Assembly (NCBI GenBank): GCA_012510695.1
Contig: JAAZHN010000149.1
Coordinates: 1-11,589 of the forward strand
DNA from: Mollicutes bacterium
Lineage (GTDB): Bacteria; Bacillota_I; Bacilli_A; RF39; UBA660
Direction of reading: 5' to 3'
DNA: 11,589 nt
Positions 8,901-11,589 of this stretch are shown here, piece after piece (position 1 is the first letter of the stretch; each line of letters begins with the position of its first letter). A model generated the notes under the pieces. It saw only the letters and a program-made list of their open reading frames with translations, searched no databases and had not been told where the DNA came from. The translations under genes and the position numbers were made by a program.

Positions 8901-10307
8901 GGAGCAATGACATCTGGTGAAGAACATAATATGTTTGTATCAACTCAAACAAATATTACTGATAAATCAAAATTAAGTGCTTATTATTCATTATATATTG
9001 AAAATAATATCAGTATTTATAAACCAGGATATCACAGAGCTTTAGTTTCATCATATGTCTTAAAAGAAAGCACAAAAATTACGATGATCGATTTTTCAAC
9101 TCCAACACCAACATATTATTACTACATCATAACCGCGGCAGATGTCGCTGAGGCAACTGCTGAGTTTGGTATTCATAATGAGGCCTCATATCGATTATCT
9201 AAATTTATTAAGATGGGATCAACTTCTTCTGCAAACCATTTTGATGATGCAGTGCAAAATGATTTATATTATGATGCAACTAATGGAATTGCTAGTGAAG
9301 AGTTTGTCTTCATTGTTGATCACATCGATACTGAATTTGAATCAGATCAATTAAATAACACTTTAATTATTGAACTAAGAGATATTAATTCTCAAACAAT
9401 GATTGGTGTTTTAGGGATTAGTTATGGTAATTTAACATATAATATTTATCATAATAAAGATGCACAAATAGCTTTAAGTGCCAATTTAAGTAAACAAAAC
9501 ATTTATGTTGGTGAAACAACAAACTTAAATGTTAATACTAACTTTATTCAACAAGTAGTAAATGGTGTTCAAATTCATGATACTCCGTACTATTATAAAA
9601 AATTAGGTTTAAAAATTACCATGTTTGATGAAAATGATAATCAATTGAATTCATCAAGTTTACTAGGGGTAACATTTAAATTAGGTAATATCATTTACTA
9701 TCCAAGGATGGATGGAGTAGTTAGATTTAACATTGCGCCTAAAGTTGCGAATGTTTCATCAAGAATTGTCATCGATACAAAAAATGCTAATCTTAATTCT
9801 GGAACTTATAAAATAAAAATAGAGAGTTTTGGTTCAGCAGATGGAATTTATTTTGGGACTGTTTCTTCAGATACAAAAATATTAGAGTTAAATGTTTTAA
9901 ATAATATATATGGTTTAAGATCAACATTTGGTGATAATTATAAAACAATTGATAAAACTACTGGCTTAACAATGAATAATAACAATGTCTTATTATTTAG
10001 ATTAGAATATGCTTCAGGGCTTGCTAATCCTAATTTACGTATCTCTTTAAAAAGAAGAGTATATGATGAAGTTTATTCTTTAGATTATGAAGCGGTTGAT
10101 TTAAGTGATTATATCGATAACTCTTATACTGCAATTGGTGATGAAGAAAAGTTTGAATACCTAATTGCAAATAACCCAACAGCAAGTTTCAATACCTACT
10201 TATATTTAAAGAATAACTTAAAAACAGGTACATATAGAGTGACATTTTCATTATATGACGAAGATAGTTATATTGGTGAAGTATATAACTACATCATAAT
10301 TAGATAG
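2997..10307 (+). CDS. Giant membrane-anchored beta-helix surface protein with YGGGN repeats
   Basis: This 2436-residue protein starts at ATG 2997 with AAGGAG five bases upstream (2986-2991). The start KKKEIN plus one hydrophobic helix (about 8-33) looks like an uncleaved anchor leaving the rest outside. Order of regions: an InlB B-repeat/Listeria-Bacteroides-like stretch with GFNGWYTT (164-171) and ending NASW (about 208-211); a Tyr/Asn-rich part with two similar Cys-bearing modules (250-300 and 338-388); a Gly/Ser/Thr-rich region from about 430 to 1580 with recurring (V/I/L)(Y/F)GG(G/S/N) turns, best read as a long beta-helix; then a non-repetitive C-terminal part (about 1600-2436) rich in strands, probably several beta-sandwich domains, for example around GISYGNLTYNIYHN and NIYVGETTNLNV. 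There is no LPXTG or C-terminal helix. Likely role: a long stalk-like adhesin or surface-structure protein. The fold is inferred from repeat pattern; the ligand is unknown. Short frames on both strands inside it are shadows. Confidence 0.85.
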   Translation: MKKKEINAIYINIFIVSFLMLITLIFFIVMVLTKGDLNNPIIIDIDQDLSGISGNIVTVDDKVRDYYYYKGLNYTEPQSSTLPTGVNQNLYPDNRLLDINVIYLANDLANNLSAYVSLSERQNTYVYRKYLPVLDNNTPSDLTDDYVLLELIENPFTDRPNDRGFNGWYTTLSGVTIIYDNAYYIRYAKIPITYTDGYPTAMEITFNASWTPASIGTVSGTAWAAAFNNLNNKQMTQVNVFETIEVPFDMAGYYKRVNLRRNQSCNGLYDYYGVYQTNCRCNSGNCTYYDYIVSEPFNPSATYYELLYGYMHNVNNNSIPGPTYVTQYVNGFNDNYNMANYYQLVNIPYGDSVENHYDLYGVLQTGNCNSWGGCNYYRLINYNESVYANMTDDFYYLVTRDTNIIVVAGYTTSAWRSAQNKPFTLTGIHNGVNYNQTWYPGTYVYAYNDTNIENLTIRGVSSRGNTNPTSSTTSSGVFYGAWQNVRIGRGITRYTTTTTNFTVVIGGSNGSTGSSSNRTKYRLIIESGLMNSLSIVNGIVGTGTSNYVEPITIYGNDYDRAIKNDNNLDIYYCASGSWGGVVRGSTITDKIFDLTVKSGSFGTGKLDHTTGIYVGGRYGGSHTGLRTIKVEGGYIYNLIGGPLSTSSMQDINDTHMKITGGSIDMITGGAGTSPTYGNRIIQVTGGQINYSVFGGSNGYDGTSSDGTVIGSSLLYIGGASTIGNQTLVDNNTSLFGAEAGSVFGIGNGRSGQPSIGSSSNSNIIIADHTNINNNVYGGGNFSTVGISSGSSTANTNIYVYGGVIKGSLYGAGNNNGSGNNSVKATVNITTDGGEIRGSLYGGSNALGTVFGDVNINVISGNFLDSIYGGGRGGYVNTSNVGTYIRDKIDITIGTETKIPTITNNIYGGSAYGTVNASTRNPGLSSNGITMLINNVQVGGSVFGGSKGAVGYNPFVAGHIEITVNDGSIPNLFGGNDIAGTMRGNSTIHLNGGTVANVYGGGNQVSGNNTYINLSGSITTNIFGGSNQSGNVNNSTITLNSGTVENVYGGNNVGGQTTNTDITVNGGTLTNVYGGGKLADTGKTTIKLVSGTVPNVYGGGESASVLTDTNIYVNGSTVTNLFGGSNQSGDVPISHLIVNSGNITNMYGGNNAGGKTTTTDILTNGGVITYLYGGGKLANSGQSNVVVNNPTEITNLYGGGEDASIDTSTNLNLNGGTIATVFGGSNHSGDVPVSNITLAGSNTTTIYGGNNEGGTTVSTNITVNSGSATSLYGGGNQADSQSSLITINNASSKITSVYGGGNFASVNSTTIALNGGTLGNVYGGSNASGIVNTSNITTSNNPIIDYIYGGNNAGGNTVNSTITTNGGTINQDIYGGGNQANNTGNTVLSITNTTVANEIYGGGKDGSVSGNSNVFISNSNISKSVYAGGKGATAVVEGNTILNIENQTNIGEHVFGGGNAAATGLESVNNSTSVVNIAGASIGKNVYGGANTSVVYGTVEVNIGDIPTLVNSPITISGTVFGGGEANAAGDEEYDFSFISVTKGILINIKDTTTNNIKIDGSIFGSGNASSTTGYSYINIHNYGTNTNHKRNISIQRADRVVMDNSVIELFGATDRTNEYSNVLFSFSRVKELKLKNNSTIYLETGTNLLEKFSSLVDIGGVETKAAVAIVDGVTTKNVDNRVYAIEGKNINIAKNEAVTIYGEVTGMSFFGMYMRDRFGNVDEAFYKRNYNHGDAVAPGEFYTFSSGSYVLGMHAVNHNIEVDGFYSNYEQEENTGLIEVKYIIPTPENSNYYMWVIGEAVQSYDVDLIASKFSTLGAYELPLINSPDPNTTFTILGANFNGLEPDIEFVDKSEIPRVSTDGTANTKMSLILRSSNTGWITVGETTFLTSGPEPVLGTEEYIGENSPVVPTFLFNLYHSKNLTAAGNVGTVVISLVAIRPIDDLNNEVKRVNINVNITRELYSANEYEGAMTSGEEHNMFVSTQTNITDKSKLSAYYSLYIENNISIYKPGYHRALVSSYVLKESTKITMIDFSTPTPTYYYYIITAADVAEATAEFGIHNEASYRLSKFIKMGSTSSANHFDDAVQNDLYYDATNGIASEEFVFIVDHIDTEFESDQLNNTLIIELRDINSQTMIGVLGISYGNLTYNIYHNKDAQIALSANLSKQNIYVGETTNLNVNTNFIQQVVNGVQIHDTPYYYKKLGLKITMFDENDNQLNSSSLLGVTFKLGNIIYYPRMDGVVRFNIAPKVANVSSRIVIDTKNANLNSGTYKIKIESFGSADGIYFGTVSSDTKILELNVLNNIYGLRSTFGDNYKTIDKTTGLTMNNNNVLLFRLEYASGLANPNLRISLKRRVYDEVYSLDYEAVDLSDYIDNSYTAIGDEEKFEYLIANNPTASFNTYLYLKNNLKTGTYRVTFSLYDEDSYIGEVYNYIIIR
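3744..3896 (+). repeat. First Tyr/Cys module of the giant protein
   Basis: Residues 250-300 run from MAGYYKRVN through YDYYGVYQT and CRCNSGNC to YYDYI. They align with residues 338-388 over about 50 positions. The cysteines are 265, 279, 281 and 286, four of only seven in the whole protein. A disulfide-stabilised or metal-binding loop is possible. The family is not recognised. Confidence 0.6.
4008..4160 (+). repeat. Second Tyr/Cys module of the giant protein
   Basis: Residues 338-388 (MANYYQLVN, YDLYGVLQT, CNSWGGC, YYRLI) repeat the pattern of the first module 88 residues earlier. Only two cysteines (368 and 374) remain, placed like the CxC...C cluster of the first copy, so the loop is kept while one half has diverged. 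Weaker echoes occur at SATYYELL (300-307) and MTDDFYYLV (390-398), hinting at a longer run of YY-type units. Confidence 0.55.
5817..6056 (+). repeat. Beta-helix cassette 0 (three rungs, degenerate)
   Basis: Residues 941-1020 hold rungs opening VFGGSK, LFGGND and VYGGGN. The order matches the first three rungs of the following four-rung cassettes, but the fourth (GGGE-type) rung is absent and spacing is less regular, as expected at the edge of an expanded array. Confidence 0.55.
6057..6353 (+). repeat. Beta-helix cassette 1 (four rungs, 297 bp)
   Basis: Residues 1021-1119 contain rungs opening IFGGSNQSG, VYGGNNVGG, VYGGGKLAD and VYGGGESAS at 6057, 6132, 6207 and 6279, that is 75, 75, 72 and 75 bp each. 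Each rung ends with a NGGT(V/L)xN-type strand. The order of turn types GGSN, GGNN, GGGK, GGGE defines the super-repeat. Confidence 0.75.
6354..6653 (+). repeat. Beta-helix cassette 2 (four rungs, 300 bp)
   Basis: Residues 1120-1219 contain LFGGSNQSGDVP, MYGGNNAGG, LYGGGKLAN and LYGGGEDAS in the same order as cassette 1. Twenty-six bases at 6355-6380 are identical to 6058-6083 in cassette 1, pointing to duplication of the whole unit. Confidence 0.75.
6654..6953 (+). repeat. Beta-helix cassette 3 (four rungs, 300 bp)
   Basis: Residues 1220-1319 contain VFGGSNHSGDVP, IYGGNNEGG, LYGGGNQAD and VYGGGNFAS. The first two rungs match cassette 2 closely (SGDVP is shared). The third has changed from GGGK to GGGNQ, the form also used in cassette 4. 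Confidence 0.72.
6954..7265 (+). repeat. Beta-helix cassette 4 (four rungs, 312 bp)
   Basis: Residues 1320-1423 contain VYGGSNASG, IYGGNNAGG, IYGGGNQAN and IYGGGKDGS. It is slightly longer than the others, with an extra one or two residues per rung. Single non-cassette rungs follow (VYAGGKG, VFGGGNAA, VYGGAN, VFGGGEA), so the regular array ends here. Confidence 0.7.
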
Positions 10308-10313
10308 GGTGAT
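10306..10313 (+). promoter_or_regulatory. Ribosome binding site choosing the 10318 start
   Basis: AGGGTGAT overlaps the stop codon of the giant gene. Its GGTGAT part pairs with the extreme 3' end of 16S rRNA (complement of AGGAGGTGAT), and four bases then lead to ATG at 10318. The in-frame ATG at 10312 lies inside this site and is therefore unlikely to be the start. Confidence 0.6.
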
Positions 10314-10317
10314 GTTA

Positions 10318-10446
10318 ATGGAAGAATTAGATTTAGTAAATATTTCAACTGAAGAATTAGTGGAAATCTATAAACTTATTGAAGCATTTATTAATAATAT
10401 TGATAAAGAAATTAAATCTTTAGAGGTAAAAAAAGATGAAAAATAA
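10318..10446 (+). CDS. 42-residue acidic helical protein of unknown function
   Basis: A short complete gene starts ten bases after the giant gene's stop. The product reads MEELDLVNISTEELVEIYKL and continues with alternating Ile/Leu and Asp/Glu/Lys to KKDEK at the end. It has no signal peptide, membrane segment or cysteine. The central 30 residues have a heptad-like spacing of hydrophobic residues, consistent with an amphipathic helix that packs on a partner. A proper ribosome site precedes it and its end overlaps the next gene by 11 bp, both signs that it is a real, coupled gene rather than chance. I do not recognise the family. Plausibly it is a small cytosolic partner of the next protein; this comes only from gene order and overlap. 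An alternative start at 10312 would add two residues. Confidence 0.6.
   Translation: MEELDLVNISTEELVEIYKLIEAFINNIDKEIKSLEVKKDEK
10422..10427 (+). promoter_or_regulatory. Ribosome binding site of the last gene, inside the small gene
   Basis: AGAGGT lies eight bases before ATG 10436, within the coding sequence of the 42-residue protein. A TAA in the frame of the downstream gene at 10427-10429 rules out any earlier start, so 10436 is the only good choice. Confidence 0.65.
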
Positions 10447-11589
10447 AGTTATCGAAAGAATTTCAGTTTCTGAAGAAATTTTATCTGTTTTACCTAAAAA
10501 TAATCAAATAAATATTAATAACTATATTAAAGAAGCTAATAAGATCTATGCAACTTATAATAAAGTATTACTACAAATAGAGGCAGAAGCCAGACAAAGA
10601 AATAAAATAATTGCTGACTCGATTAAAGATGAAACAATAAATATCAAAGATACTTCTGCTTATCCCTATCAATTAAAGATGATTAATCCAATTACTACGC
10701 CTTATGAAAAAACAAAAATAGATAAGTTTTTGTATTATTTAAATCCAGAATATGAATGTGAATTAATTGAAATTAATCAATATATTATCGAAATAATTAA
10801 AATCTTTGAAAAATGTGGAATTAAGTTAACTACAAATGATTTTACTTATGGAGAATCAGAAAAAAACTTTCTAAGTGTTTTACTCGATTATGAAAATTAT
10901 GATGAAGATAAAGCTCAAGAAGTATTTGCTAAAAACTATTGGAGTAGCCCAAATATAATCAGTAATATTCAATTAAATTTTAAGTCATTATACTATAAAA
11001 ATGAAAAAACTTTTATTAAATGTAATGAAGAATATAAAAGTAAACAAAACATTAGTTTTTATGACTTATTAAAAACATATCGAAAAACTATAATTGAAAA
11101 TGAACTTACTCTTGATACAAGTTCTAAACAATATTTACAAAAGTTTTTAACTAAAAATTTAAGTATAAATGATTATGAAGATAATAATATTAAAACTTTA
11201 GAAAGTAAATTATTCTTGGGTGGTCAAAGTGTTAGTCTACCGACACTTAATGGTTTATATAATGTTTTAATCGAGTATAAAATGTATGAAAAATTCGCTA
11301 AAATTATCAAACAAGTCGCGAATGATTATCAAAATCTGGGTAAAGTTAAAGGGTTAAGAGCTAAAAAGTTAAAAGAAATTTTAAAACTAGACCGAAGATT
11401 AAGTAAAAATGATAAAAATAAATTAGAAAATTTAGAGAAATTAAAAACTTTATATCAAGAATATGATGAATTATATTATTTAGAAGTTTTAAGTAATAAT
11501 TTAAATCCTCAATCAAGAATTAGTGATGTTATTTATATATTAGTATCATTTTATAAATTTTATTATCACTTAAACAAGAAGATGAATCC
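10436..11589 (+). CDS. Unrecognised helical cytosolic protein, 3' end outside window
   Basis: From ATG 10436 the frame stays open to the right edge, giving 384 complete codons with no stop, so the C-terminus is missing. The product begins MKNKVIERISVSEEILSVLP and has no export signal or membrane helix. It is rich in Lys, Glu, Asn, Ile, Leu and Tyr, with long stretches predicted by eye to be helical, such as EANKIYATYNKVLLQIEAEA (35-54) and several YYL/LYY segments. A glycine-containing break, LFLGGQSVSLPTLNGLYNVL, sits at about 261-280, followed by a basic helical region (KGLRAKKLKEILKLDRRLSK). Three cysteines are scattered, with no metal-site spacing. No nucleotide-binding P-loop or catalytic motif is visible. 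I do not recognise the family. Its overlap with the 42-residue gene, and position at the end of a surface-protein operon, suggest a cytosolic accessory role in making or regulating the surface structure; this is inference only. Confidence 0.7.
   Translation, partial: MKNKVIERISVSEEILSVLPKNNQININNYIKEANKIYATYNKVLLQIEAEARQRNKIIADSIKDETINIKDTSAYPYQLKMINPITTPYEKTKIDKFLYYLNPEYECELIEINQYIIEIIKIFEKCGIKLTTNDFTYGESEKNFLSVLLDYENYDEDKAQEVFAKNYWSSPNIISNIQLNFKSLYYKNEKTFIKCNEEYKSKQNISFYDLLKTYRKTIIENELTLDTSSKQYLQKFLTKNLSINDYEDNNIKTLESKLFLGGQSVSLPTLNGLYNVLIEYKMYEKFAKIIKQVANDYQNLGKVKGLRAKKLKEILKLDRRLSKNDKNKLENLEKLKTLYQEYDELYYLEVLSNNLNPQSRISDVIYILVSFYKFYYHLNKKMN

Noticed and set aside
9142..9354. 70-codon plus-strand frame in the C-terminal part of the giant gene
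   Set aside because: An out-of-frame reading of the same sequence with a Leu/Met-rich product and no supporting motif.
2997..10307. Autotransporter (type V secreted) passenger
   Set aside because: The repeat style resembles autotransporter passengers, but there is no C-terminal outer-membrane barrel, the N-terminus has an anchor-like helix, and the other genes point to a single-membrane, Gram-positive-type cell.

Overview
The window is very AT-rich (roughly 30% GC by eye) with Lys/Asn/Ile-rich proteins, strong AGGAG-type ribosome binding sites and very short intergenic gaps. All tryptophans in the long genes are TGG. TAA, TAG and TGA all appear as stops, and no long gene is broken by TGA, so the standard bacterial code fits and the Mycoplasma/Spiroplasma code does not. 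This suggests a low-GC Gram-positive lineage of the Bacilli/Mollicutes type, such as an uncultured RF39-like, Acholeplasma-like or Erysipelotrichia-like organism. That placement is inference. There is no rRNA, tRNA, transposase, CRISPR array or phage gene.

Layout: (1) 1-450 (+) is the 3' part of a secreted TasA/camelysin-like protein whose start lies outside the window. (2) 447-1037 (-) is a small protein with a SipW-type (TYA) signal peptide; it is convergent with the first gene and the two stop codons overlap. (3) 1038-1233 is a divergent control region with a candidate promoter for each side and a 32-bp imperfect palindrome. (4) From 1234 to the right edge runs one tightly packed (+) gene string: a membrane-anchored protein (1234-2019), a TYA-signal protein overlapping it by ATGA (2016-2981), a 2436-residue cell-surface beta-helix protein (2997-10307), a 42-residue protein (10318-10446), and a long, predominantly helical cytosolic protein overlapping the latter by 11 bp and running off the edge (10436-11589).

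How they may work together: four exported proteins of small to medium size carry features of TasA/CalY-like, SipW-processed fibre or matrix proteins. They surround a giant membrane-anchored repeat protein whose YGGGN-type rungs should form a long glycine-rich beta-helix. None has an LPXTG motif and no sortase or SipW peptidase is encoded here, so anchoring appears to be through uncleaved N-terminal membrane helices. The simplest reading is a dedicated surface-appendage or adhesin locus with two cytosolic accessory proteins of unknown role. The most notable structures are a four-rung, ~100-residue super-repeat in the giant protein, a conserved W-x7-C motif shared by the two proteins encoded before it, the two unrecognised downstream genes, and the palindrome between the divergent genes.
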